In this document: positions 53,804 to 62,104 of the stretch, one piece after another
How the letters are laid out: each line of letters opens with the position of its first letter
Position numbering within the stretch: the first letter of the stretch is position 1
From: Bog-257 sp963805985
GTDB taxonomy: Bacteria; Acidobacteriota; Terriglobia; Terriglobales; Acidobacteriaceae
DNA: 64,000 bases
Direction: 5' to 3'
Assembly (NCBI GenBank): GCA_963805985.1
Contig: CAWDWG010000004.1
Location: forward strand, 182,712-246,711
Made by a program: the position numbers and the translations under genes
Notes under the pieces: generated by a model
Database searches by the model: none
Told to the model about the DNA's origin: nothing
Seen by the model: only the letters and a program-made list of their open reading frames with translations

Positions 53804-55099
53804 ATGAACCTTCAACACATCCTGCGTGCCCTGGTGGTCGCCGCGCTTCTTGCCGTCACCGGATGCGGCGGGAGTGGTAGCGGGAGCAGCAGCGGTTCGG
53901 GGGTAACCAGTCCATCTCCCAGCCCGTCACCGGCCTTCGGTGGAATCAACATCGATTACGCGCCCGAGGGCCGCTGCAGCGACAACAACTGGACCTCGAT
54001 GACACCGGCCGCCTGTAATCCGCAGCTCAGCTTCAACTCAGATTGCTCCACTGAGTTGTCTAACTGCGCGATGAGTTGCCAGGCGTGTTATACGTCGGAC
54101 CTGAATAAGATCAAATCGCTCGACATCGGCACCATCACCATCTACCAGCCGAACTACTACATCCTGACGGCGGCGCAGAATGCCGGGATCAAGGTCGTTC
54201 TCGGACTTTACGATGACAGCGTCAACGGCCTGGCCGCGTCGAACTCGGCGACCAACTGCACGTACTCGGGCGCGCCGTTCCCGTACTGCGGCACCAACTA
54301 CGCGACCGCCCTCTTCGGCGGCACCTGCGGGAACATCACTCCGTGGAACCCGGCAACGTTTTGCGAGTCGAGCACGAACAATCCCAACGCGACGTATGTT
54401 GCCGCGCTGAATTCTTCGTCGGGACAATTTCTGCAGAATGGAACGGTGGTCGGAATTCAGCTGGGCAACGAAATTCTGGGGCAGGTTTCGGCGGCGACGC
54501 TGAGCACCGCCGCGCAAAACCTGCGCAGCGCACTCACCACAGCCGGGTTCAGCAATATCAAGATCATCGTTTCGCTGATCGAAGGGCAGGCAGCGACTTT
54601 CTGCAGCAACAGCGCGCCTCCCACGGGCGTCGACTACATTGCCGACCACGTCTACTGCTCGCAAGGCAATTCCGGAGGCGTGGCCAGCACGCCGCCAGTT
54701 TGGCCCACCGGCAGCGACCCGGCCCAAACCTGCTGGACGCAGGTGCAGCAAGTGTTCTCCACGGACCAGACCTCGTGCGGAGCAGCCAATGTCTTCCTGG
54801 GCGAGACCGGCTATAACACCGGATGTCCCAGTGTCTATGGACAGCAGCAGGTTTCCAACGCGCAAAGCTTCATCACCGACATGGTCACCGCAACTTGCGG
54901 CAGCCAGGTGAGCGGGCCGCTGGCGCCATTTCTGTTCGAGTTCGGCGACGTGTGTCCGGCGGGAGGATGTTTGGCGGGCTGCCCCAGCGAACCGCAGGAA
55001 GGCAACGGATACTTCGGCATCTACTTCACCCAGAACTACCTGACCAAAGGCACGCTGACGCCGAAGTTCTCAACCACTCCATCGCTGAGCTGCCCGTGA
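53804..55099 (+). CDS. Cysteine-rich lipoprotein with GH17-like fold
   Basis: This 431-residue protein starts with MNLQHILRALVVAALLAVTGC, a lipobox at Cys21, followed by a Ser/Gly/Pro linker. The body resembles beta-1,3-glucanase-type TIM barrels (GH17): GIKVVLGLYDD, VVGIQLGNEIL with Glu223, and VFLGETGYNTGCP with Glu334. They fit acid/base and nucleophile positions, respectively, in that family. Many cysteines (about 17) suggest disulfides. GAGGTGG precedes the ATG. The substrate is inferred only. Confidence 0.65.
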   Translation: MNLQHILRALVVAALLAVTGCGGSGSGSSSGSGVTSPSPSPSPAFGGINIDYAPEGRCSDNNWTSMTPAACNPQLSFNSDCSTELSNCAMSCQACYTSDLNKIKSLDIGTITIYQPNYYILTAAQNAGIKVVLGLYDDSVNGLAASNSATNCTYSGAPFPYCGTNYATALFGGTCGNITPWNPATFCESSTNNPNATYVAALNSSSGQFLQNGTVVGIQLGNEILGQVSAATLSTAAQNLRSALTTAGFSNIKIIVSLIEGQAATFCSNSAPPTGVDYIADHVYCSQGNSGGVASTPPVWPTGSDPAQTCWTQVQQVFSTDQTSCGAANVFLGETGYNTGCPSVYGQQQVSNAQSFITDMVTATCGSQVSGPLAPFLFEFGDVCPAGGCLAGCPSEPQEGNGYFGIYFTQNYLTKGTLTPKFSTTPSLSCP

Positions 55100-55250
55100 C
55101 GTAGAGCTGAGCGAATCGTCGCATTCCGCGAGAAGGTGCCGCTTGATTTGGTGCCGTACCACTTATGCGGCATGTCAACGCCTTGACGCGCTTTGATACT
55201 ATCTCAGCACCCTAAATTCCATTGGCAGTACGTCAAGTGAGGCTCATCTG

Positions 55251-57122
55251 ATGAGACAGGTGCGGTGCGCGCTCGTTGCCCTGTTCTGCGGGCTGCTTTT
55301 TCACACCGGATGTACAACCAATCAAACGGTACGTGCGGAGAGCCCTTCCTCCGGCAACAATCCGCCGGCTCAATCCAGCGAGCCAGTTCCTCCGCGCAAT
55401 CCGTTGCGCAACGCATATTTTGGCGATCTGCACCTGCACACCAGCTACTCGATGGACGCCTTCGCCTTCGGCACGCGCACTACGCCGGATGACTCGTTCA
55501 AATTTGCCATGGGCGAGCCGGTGGAGTACTTCGGCAAGAGCTGGAAGCGGACGGCGCCACTCGATTTTCTGGCGGTGACCGATCACGCGGAGTACCTCGG
55601 CGTGGCTCGCGAGACCATCGATCCCAACGGCCCCTTCGCCAAGACCGAGTGGTACACCATGATGTCGAGTAAGGATCCGAAGGTGAGCGGCCAGGCGTTC
55701 AAGAAGCTACTGGGTTCGACCTACATGAACAAGCCGCTGCCGGAATTCAACGATCCCAAGCTGACGGTGCCGGCGTGGCAGCGCTATGCCGCCATTCCCG
55801 ACAAGTACAACCATCCCGGCAAGTTCACCTCGTTCGTCGGATTTGAGTGGACTTCGGCGCCGAAGGCGCAGAACCTGCATCGTTGCGTCATCTTCGCCGA
55901 CAAAGGTCCAGCGGCCCCTTACACCGCGTTCGAATCGGTCGACCCTGAAGATCTTTGGCGATATCTGGAAGGCCAGCGAAAACTCGGCCTCGACGTAATT
56001 GCTGTTCCGCACAACGGCAACATCAGCAACGGACTGATGTTCGATACGCGCGACCTTTCGGGCAAGCCGCTCACGCGCGAATACGCCGAGCGCCGCATGG
56101 CCAACGAGCCTCTGGCGGAAATCATGCAGACCAAGGGACAGTCCGAGACAGATCCGCAGCTCTCTCCTAACGACGAGTTCGCCGACTTCGAAATCTGGAA
56201 GTATCTGCTGGACGGTTCGGGCGTTGCGAAATCGGCTACCGGCAGCTACATTCGCCAGGCTTACGGCGTTGGACAGGAGCTGCAGGCGAAGATCGGAGCC
56301 AATCCCTTCAAGTATGGAATCGAGGGCGGGACGGACTTCCATTCCGGCATCGATACTACTGAGCCGAACAATTACGCCGGCTCGCACGGCAATCAAGACA
56401 ACGATCCTCGCACCGTGGTCACGGCTACGAAGTCCGTGGCTGGAGAGCCGCCGACGGCACTGAGCTCCGGCGGGCTGACCGGCGTCTGGGCGGAAGAAAA
56501 CACACGCGAATCGATCTTTGCGGCGTTCAAGCGTAAGGAAACGTTTGGCACGTCGGGCGTTCTGATCAAGGTGCGAATGTTCGGCAGCTGGAATTACGCA
56601 GCAGGAATGACGAAGAATCCCGACTGGGTGAAGACCGCTTACGACCAAGGGGTGCCGATGGGCGGCGACCTGCCGGTCCACGGCGGCAAGGCAAGTCCGA
56701 AGTTCGTGGTTTATGCGGTGAAGGACCCCAACAGCGGCAATCTCGATCGCATTCAAATCATCAAAGTCGAAACCAGGAACGGCAAGAGCCAGGAGAAGGT
56801 TTTCGACGTGGTGTGGAGCGGCGATCGCAAGCCTGATGCAAAGACCGGCAAGGTCGCGGCGGTGGGCAACACGGTGGATGTGAAAACCGCGACCTACAGC
56901 AACAGCATTGGAGCGGTGCAGCTGGTGGGCGAGTGGACCGATCCCAACTTCGATCCCAGCGCATACGCCACCTATTACGCGCGCGTGCTGGAGATTCCCA
57001 CGCCGCGCTGGTCGACCTACTGGGCGGCGAAGCTGGACCTGCCGCCGAACCCGACGGTCCCGACGACAGTCCAGCAGCGGGCCTGGACCTCGCCGATCTG
57101 GTATGTGCCGGCGGGACGCTAG
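55251..57122 (+). CDS. DUF3604-family lipoprotein (PHP-like)
   Basis: This 623-residue protein has a lipobox (LVALFCGLLFHTGC) and then the DUF3604 signature: AYFGDLHLHTSYSMDAFAFG, LDFLAVTDHAEYLGV and GLDVIAVPHNGNISNG. It ends AWTSPIWYVPAGR. The HLHT/DHAE set resembles the metal site of PHP-type phosphoesterases. The family often precedes a PpiC-type foldase and HupE/UreJ genes in other bacteria, the same order as here. Its enzymatic role is not established. The stop is 12 bp before the ppiC start. Confidence 0.9.
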   Translation: MRQVRCALVALFCGLLFHTGCTTNQTVRAESPSSGNNPPAQSSEPVPPRNPLRNAYFGDLHLHTSYSMDAFAFGTRTTPDDSFKFAMGEPVEYFGKSWKRTAPLDFLAVTDHAEYLGVARETIDPNGPFAKTEWYTMMSSKDPKVSGQAFKKLLGSTYMNKPLPEFNDPKLTVPAWQRYAAIPDKYNHPGKFTSFVGFEWTSAPKAQNLHRCVIFADKGPAAPYTAFESVDPEDLWRYLEGQRKLGLDVIAVPHNGNISNGLMFDTRDLSGKPLTREYAERRMANEPLAEIMQTKGQSETDPQLSPNDEFADFEIWKYLLDGSGVAKSATGSYIRQAYGVGQELQAKIGANPFKYGIEGGTDFHSGIDTTEPNNYAGSHGNQDNDPRTVVTATKSVAGEPPTALSSGGLTGVWAEENTRESIFAAFKRKETFGTSGVLIKVRMFGSWNYAAGMTKNPDWVKTAYDQGVPMGGDLPVHGGKASPKFVVYAVKDPNSGNLDRIQIIKVETRNGKSQEKVFDVVWSGDRKPDAKTGKVAAVGNTVDVKTATYSNSIGAVQLVGEWTDPNFDPSAYATYYARVLEIPTPRWSTYWAAKLDLPPNPTVPTTVQQRAWTSPIWYVPAGR

Positions 57123-57134
57123 GAGCCGCGCGAA

Positions 57135-58140
57135 ATGAGTGAAGTATCGGCCGGCGTCATCTCCCAGGAGCGCGAGGCGCCGCTGGAGTTAGTTCAGCCC
57201 GCGGTGAAGGCCACGACGCTTAAACGCTGGCTGCGCGAGCCCCTTCTACATTTTCTGATTCTCGGCGCGCTGTTGTTTGCGGTGTACTCCTACATCAACC
57301 GCGGACGCCCGGGAGTGGAATCGTCGAAGCAAATCGTCGTCAGCATGGATGAGCTTCGCGAGATGGAAGTCTATTTCGAGTCGCAGTGGCATCGTCCGCC
57401 AACGGCTGCCGAATTTCAGGCGATGGTGGAGGACAAGGTTCGCGAGGACGTGCTCTATCGCGAAGCGCTGGCGATGGGGCTCGACAAGGACGACACCATC
57501 GTCAAGCGGCGGATGGCGCAGAAGATGCAATTCCTGGCAGAGGATGTCGCCGCCGCGCATGAACCGACCCGTGCAGAGTTGAAAGCGTGGTTCGATAAGA
57601 ACCAAGACAAGTTTGCGCTGCCCAGCCTCATCAGCTTCCGACATATTTATTTCTCGCCCGATAGCCGCGGTGCAGAATGCTCAGGCAGATGCGGCGCAGG
57701 CGCTGACCAAGCTTACGGGTCAACCGGTCGACTCCAAAGTTGCCGCGTCGATGGGCGACCGCTTCATGTTCCAGGACTATTACGGCGACCGCGCGCCCGA
57801 TGCTATCGCCAAGGAATTTGGGCCGGCGTTTGCCGTTGCGGTGGAGAAGCTCAAACCCGGCTCATGGCAAGGCCCCGTCGAATCGGGCTATGGCTGGCAT
57901 CTCGTATTTGTCACGACGGTGATTCCCGGCCGCATCCCTGCATTTGAAGAGATCGAGCCGGATGTGAAGACCGCGTGGCTGGGCGAGCAGAAGCGGCAGG
58001 CTTGGGAGAAAGCGTACGCGGACATGCGTGGCAAGTACATCGTCATGCTGCCTGCTCCGCCGGCGAATGACGGCGCCCAATCGGCTACGCCTGCACCCAA
58101 GAAACAAGTCGCGTCTCCTTCCGGCGAGGGGCCACTATGA
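57135..58140 (+). pseudogene. PpiC-type membrane-anchored peptidyl-prolyl isomerase, one frameshift
   Basis: An ATG at 57135 starts MSEVSAGVISQEREAP, followed by a membrane helix (PLLHFLILGALLFAVYSYINR). Then come an N-terminal SurA-like region (MVEDKVREDVLYREALAMGLDKDD) and SLISFRHIYFSPDSR. Near 57665 one base is missing or extra. The rest, VQNAQADAAQALTKLTGQP through GPVESGYGWHLVFVTTVIPG, is in the frame that ends at 58140. Without the shift this would be a normal SurA/PpiC isomerase of about 334 residues. The 3' end overlaps the next gene by ATGA. Confidence 0.82.
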
Positions 58141-59150
58141 GTTGTTTGCGCCTGCGTTTCGCCGGGCTGCTTGCGTTTCTCTTGTTGGCGCTCTCGATCG
58201 CGTCGGCACACGAGGCGCGTCCCGCGTATCTCGAGATCAAAGAAACCGCGCCGGGACAATTCAGCGTCCTGTGGCGCACCCCGGTGTTGGGCGGAATGCG
58301 CCTGCCGATTGCGCTGCGGCTTCCCGATGACGTCAAGAATTTGAAGGAGCCGACCGTCGACGAATTGGCCGATTCCTTTGTGGAGCGCCATTGGATTGAC
58401 GCCGGCAAGAATGGTCTCTCCGGCAAGCGCATCGAGTTTCCCGGGCTGCAGCTGACCATCACCGACGTTCTGGTGCGCGTGGAAATGCTCGACGGCAGGA
58501 AATGGACGACCATCGTGCATCCTTCGCAGCCGTGGGTTGAGATCGCCGCGGCACAGACTTGGCTTGGCGTCTCCGGAACCTACATCGTGCAAGGCATCCG
58601 GCACATTTTATTTGGCGCCGATCACATGCTGTTCGTGCTCGGGTTGCTGCTGATTGTGAAAGACCGCTGGATGCTGCTGAAGACAGTGACGGCGTTTACG
58701 GTTGCGCATAGCATCACGCTGGCCATTGCCACGCTCGGATACGCCGAGGTCCCGGTCGTTCCGCTGAATGCGGCAATTGCGCTGAGCATTCTGTTTCTCG
58801 GGCCGGAGATTGTGCGCTCCTGGCGCGGCGAAACCAGCTTCACGATTCGTCATCCCTGGGTGGTTGCGTTTGCGTTTGGATTGCTGCACGGATTCGGATT
58901 TGCCAGCGCGCTTACCAGCGCCGGCCTGCCGCGGCATGAACTGCCGCTGGCGCTGGTCAGCTTCAACGTTGGAGTCGAGCTTGGCCAGTTGGGATTTATC
59001 GCACTGATCCTGGCGCTGGAACGCTCGTTCCGCATTTTGGAAATACGCTGGCCGCGATGGGTGGAAGCGCTTCCCGGATACACAGTCGGCTCGCTCGGCG
59101 CGTTCTGGACGATCCAGCGCGTGTCTCTGCTGCTAGGAGGTGTGCGATGA
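58137..59150 (+). CDS. HupE/UreJ-like membrane protein 1
   Basis: This 337-residue protein has a signal peptide (GLLAFLLLALSIASAHEARP), a soluble beta domain and a C-terminal set of about seven helices. The membrane part has YIVQGIRHILFGADHMLFVLGLL, FTVAHSITLAIA, LLHGFGFASAL and FNVGVELGQLGFI, which match the HupE_UreJ_2 family. The H-x-FGADH and HGFGFA motifs are typical of putative nickel/cobalt or other metal permeases. The start overlaps the ppiC stop (ATGA), and its stop overlaps the next start by ATGA. Confidence 0.9.
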   Translation: MSCLRLRFAGLLAFLLLALSIASAHEARPAYLEIKETAPGQFSVLWRTPVLGGMRLPIALRLPDDVKNLKEPTVDELADSFVERHWIDAGKNGLSGKRIEFPGLQLTITDVLVRVEMLDGRKWTTIVHPSQPWVEIAAAQTWLGVSGTYIVQGIRHILFGADHMLFVLGLLLIVKDRWMLLKTVTAFTVAHSITLAIATLGYAEVPVVPLNAAIALSILFLGPEIVRSWRGETSFTIRHPWVVAFAFGLLHGFGFASALTSAGLPRHELPLALVSFNVGVELGQLGFIALILALERSFRILEIRWPRWVEALPGYTVGSLGAFWTIQRVSLLLGGVR

Positions 59151-59830
59151 TCGCGGGGCCCAGCTTAGCGTCCAAACGAAGGGCGCGAACCCTTCGACAA
59201 GCTCAGGGCAGGCTCTGGGGCACAAGCCCAAGTCGCGAGCAGATTGTTGCGCGCTGGCTGGGCGTGCTGACGGTAGTTGCGCTGTGGTCGCAGAATGCCT
59301 TCGCACATCCGCAGAAGGGCGAAGCCGTGGGATTTCTGACCGGCTTTCGTCATCCGATCTCCGGGCTGGATCATGTGCTGGCGATGGTCGCTGTCGGGCT
59401 GTGGGGCGCGCAGCTTGGCGCACCGGCGATCTGGTTGTTGCCCGTGGCCTTCCCCATGGTGATGGCGTTAGGGGGAATGCTCGGCCTGATGGGCGTGCCG
59501 CTGCCGGGTACGGAGTACGGCATTGCGCTGTCGGCGATTCTGCTGGGCTGTGCGGTGTTGTTTGAAATTCGCCCGCCGCTGGGAGTCGCAGCCGTGCTGG
59601 TGGGATTCTTCGCCATCTTTCACGGACACGCGCACGGAACCGAGCTGCCGGTTGGCCAGAGCGCGCTGCTGTACAGCCTGGGATTCGTTATCGCGACCGG
59701 ATGCCTGCACGCGGTAGGCATCGGTATTGGCACAGTGCATCGCTGGCGATGGGGACAAGGTGTGTTGCGCTTCGCCGGAGGCATGGTCGCGGCCGGCGGC
59801 GCATTCTTCCTCTGGAAGGCGTTCGCATGA
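59147..59830 (+). CDS. HupE/UreJ family metal permease-like protein with repeat-encoded leader
   Basis: The ATG at 59147 has AGGAGG six bases before it and overlaps the previous stop, so the start is firm. The first 58 residues are unusual: residues 10-26 (KRRARTLRQAQGRLWGT) are encoded by dispersed repeat E (59177-59223), also found at 10021. The hydrophobic helix (ARWLGVLTVVALWSQNAFAHP) follows it. The mature part has HPISGLDHVLAMVAVGLWGAQLG, FPMVMALGGMLGL and FFAIFHGHAHGTELP, normal for HupE/UreJ. The repeat has therefore been inserted, in frame, into the N-terminal end of a secretion signal. The stop overlaps the next start by ATGA. Confidence 0.88.
   Translation: MIAGPSLASKRRARTLRQAQGRLWGTSPSREQIVARWLGVLTVVALWSQNAFAHPQKGEAVGFLTGFRHPISGLDHVLAMVAVGLWGAQLGAPAIWLLPVAFPMVMALGGMLGLMGVPLPGTEYGIALSAILLGCAVLFEIRPPLGVAAVLVGFFAIFHGHAHGTELPVGQSALLYSLGFVIATGCLHAVGIGIGTVHRWRWGQGVLRFAGGMVAAGGAFFLWKAFA
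59177..59223. repeat. Repeat E copy 2, inside a coding sequence
   Basis: A 47-bp element lies in frame within the leader of the HupE-like gene. It is nearly identical to the intergenic copy at 10021-10065. Confidence 0.82.
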
Positions 59831-60441
59831 CGCGGACAAACACATCACGCTTGCCGCTTTACGCGTTCATCGGCTTCGCGTTCGCGATGCTTGCCTTTCC
59901 TGCCGAGGCGCACCTCAACAACACAGGTATGGGCCCGTTTTACGACGGGCTGATGCACTTCCTCATGAGTCCTGAAGACATTCTTCCGGTACTGGCGCTG
60001 GCACTGTGGTCGGGATTGCGCGGCGCAGCGTACGGACGCCGTGCGCTGTTGACGCTGCCGGTTGCGTGGCTGATCGGCGGATTTCTTGGACTCAGCACCG
60101 CGAACACTGCAGCTCATCCGGTCCTCGCTGCGGGCTGGTTCCTGCTTCTTGGCGGACTTCTTGCCGCTGATACCAGACTCTCGCTAAGAGTGACGACCGC
60201 ACTGGCCATTCTTCTCGGTTTGTATCACGGCTATCTGAATGGAATGGGGATGGGTCAGCCGATGTCCGCGGTCGTCGTTCTGCTGGGACTGGTCTTTGCG
60301 ATTTTCGTGCTCGTCGCGCTGGCCGCGGCGTTCGTCGTGCGCCTGCACGCGCAGTGGGCGCGCATTGCGGTCCGCGTCGCCGGCAGCTGGATCGCTGCCA
60401 GTGGCCTGCTGATGCTGGGATGGGCCGTCCGCGCACGATAG
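59827..60441 (+). CDS. HupE/UreJ-like membrane protein 3
   Basis: This 204-residue protein has a signal-like start (LYAFIGFAFAMLAFPAEAHL) and about six hydrophobic helices: LMHFLMSPEDILPVLALALWSGL, LLTLPVAWLIGGFLGLS and AILLGLYHGYLNGMGMGQP. It resembles HupE/UreJ in its Leu/Ala/Gly-rich helices and in the GLYHGYLNGMG motif, but it is more divergent than the other two. It is coupled to the preceding gene by ATGA (59827-59830). The three genes probably form one complex or a set of alternative permeases. Confidence 0.75.
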   Translation: MTRTNTSRLPLYAFIGFAFAMLAFPAEAHLNNTGMGPFYDGLMHFLMSPEDILPVLALALWSGLRGAAYGRRALLTLPVAWLIGGFLGLSTANTAAHPVLAAGWFLLLGGLLAADTRLSLRVTTALAILLGLYHGYLNGMGMGQPMSAVVVLLGLVFAIFVLVALAAAFVVRLHAQWARIAVRVAGSWIAASGLLMLGWAVRAR

Positions 60442-60495
60442 GCTGCAATTCATAGAGATGGGAAGTCTCGATGCTTGTAGTACGATCACGTTGTT

Positions 60496-61164
60496 ATGGC
60501 ACCTACAGATTTGCAATCGGCTGAAACGGTTAAAGCGCGTTCGTCCTCATTGACTGTTGCGATTCTCGGAATCTTCCTGGGAATTGTGTTGTGCCTGGTA
60601 GCGATTGGCGCCGGAGTGTTGGCGATGGCCGGAGTTGGCCTGCATCAGCTCAGCCGCATGCTGCAGGGCGGACAGGTTCACATCGGCGTCGACCAGCCTA
60701 CCGTGGTGCGGCAAGTGCGAGCGCTGCAGAGGCTGGAGACGGTCAGCTTTGCCGCGGACAAGATCACTACTGGAGAGCGGGAGAATGCCGTCCTGCCCAA
60801 CTTTCTCGCCGGAGATCGCCTACTGCTGATGGCACACGGCGAAGTGATTGCCGGAATGGATCTGACCAAGCTTGGGCAAAGCGATATCGAAGTGCACGGC
60901 AACAGCGTCTCGGTCCATCTGCCGCAGGCGGAGATCTTCAGCGCGCGCCTGGACAGCGACAAGACGCGAGTGTATTCGCGCGATACGGGCCTGTTTTCCT
61001 CACCCGATCCGAATCTGGAGAGCGAGGTACGAGCGGAAGCTGAGCGCCAGCTTCGGTCGGCGGCGCTGGAGGAAGGCATTCTGAAAACGGCGGACACCAA
61101 TGCCCGCCAGACCGTACACAGCCTGCTGCTCAGTCTTGGATTTGCCAACATACAGATCCACTAA
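60496..61164 (+). CDS. DUF4230-family membrane-anchored protein
   Basis: This 222-residue protein has one N-terminal helix (TVAILGIFLGIVLCLVAIGAGVL) and then a domain with VVRQVRALQRLETVSFAADKIT, RLLLMAHGEVIAGMDLTKL and VSVHLPQAEIFSARLDSDKTRVYSRDTGLFSSPD, typical of DUF4230. These proteins are widespread and uncharacterised. The gene follows the HupE operon by 54 bp and lies just upstream of the second kinase. No further context is visible. Confidence 0.88.
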   Translation: MAPTDLQSAETVKARSSSLTVAILGIFLGIVLCLVAIGAGVLAMAGVGLHQLSRMLQGGQVHIGVDQPTVVRQVRALQRLETVSFAADKITTGERENAVLPNFLAGDRLLLMAHGEVIAGMDLTKLGQSDIEVHGNSVSVHLPQAEIFSARLDSDKTRVYSRDTGLFSSPDPNLESEVRAEAERQLRSAALEEGILKTADTNARQTVHSLLLSLGFANIQIH

Positions 61165-61207
61165 AGTCCTTTCGGCTTCGCAGACACAGGTGTACTTTAC
61201 GTAGGTC

Positions 61208-62104
61208 GTGACTTTCCAGCCATTTGAGCCTGCGCAGATCGAAGCTGCTCTGGGCGGGCGCTATACCGTTGGTGCCGAGATTGCCGTCGGCGGCCAGGGA
61301 GTAGTTTTCAAGGCAACCAGAACTTCGCAGCCGAACGGCTCCGCGGCCAACGACGTTGTCGCGCTGAAGCTGCACTTCTATCCCGGCCAGTCGGTGCGCG
61401 TACAGCGCGAGATTGCGGCGATGGAAAGCCTCTCGCATCCCTCACTGGCGCGGCTGATCGAACATGGCTATTGTGACGTGGCGGCCAGGCACACGCCGTA
61501 CATCGCTTACGAATTCATCGAAGGGCTTACGCTGAAACAGCGGCTGACAATCGGCGGACGGCTGATCGAATCCGAAGTCCTGCCGATCGGGCGCGACGTC
61601 TCCGCTGCCATTGCGGCGCTGTGGGCGCAACGCCTGGTACATGGCGACATCAAGCCGTCGAACATCATCCTGAGAAATTCCGGCGGAGCTGTTCTCATCG
61701 ATCTCGGTATCCTGAGGTCGTTGGAGGAAGATAGCGCGCCCAAGCCGCTTCGCCCCGTAGAGCACTTCGCGCCGGAGCGGATCAGGCCGTGGGGGACGGT
61801 AGGATACTTTTCGCCTGAGCAGGCGAGGGGCGAACGGCTTTCGTGTGCGTCCGACATTTTTTCACTCGGCGTCGTGATGCTGGAAAGCCTGCAAGGATTG
61901 CATCCCACCAACTATGACCAAAGAGTCCTGGCCGAAGGCATACGCGCCAGCGGACGCAAGTTTGACGCCAGCCCCGGGCTGTTGAGTGTGCTGGACAGAA
62001 TGCTGGCGGCGAGTCCGCGATCAAGAGGAAGGCTCAGTAGACTGAGCGAGCACTTCCAAATGCTGCAGCAACGCCTGGATGAGGAGTTTGCCAGGCGCGG
62101 TTAG
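61208..62104 (+). CDS. Ser/Thr kinase-like protein
   Basis: This 298-residue protein starts with GTG. The kinase fold is recognisable: GRYTVGAEIAVGGQGVVFKAT, VALKLHFYPG, PYIAYEFIEGLTLKQRL, VHGDIKPSNIIL (HGD in place of HRD), LIDLGILRS (DLG in place of DFG) and GTVGYFSPEQARG. The catalytic Asp, Lys and Asn are present, so activity is plausible; HGD is common in small-molecule and some protein kinases. It has no membrane segment or propeller. It converges with the ABC transporter gene, and the two stop codons overlap. Confidence 0.85.
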   Translation: MTFQPFEPAQIEAALGGRYTVGAEIAVGGQGVVFKATRTSQPNGSAANDVVALKLHFYPGQSVRVQREIAAMESLSHPSLARLIEHGYCDVAARHTPYIAYEFIEGLTLKQRLTIGGRLIESEVLPIGRDVSAAIAALWAQRLVHGDIKPSNIILRNSGGAVLIDLGILRSLEEDSAPKPLRPVEHFAPERIRPWGTVGYFSPEQARGERLSCASDIFSLGVVMLESLQGLHPTNYDQRVLAEGIRASGRKFDASPGLLSVLDRMLAASPRSRGRLSRLSEHFQMLQQRLDEEFARRG

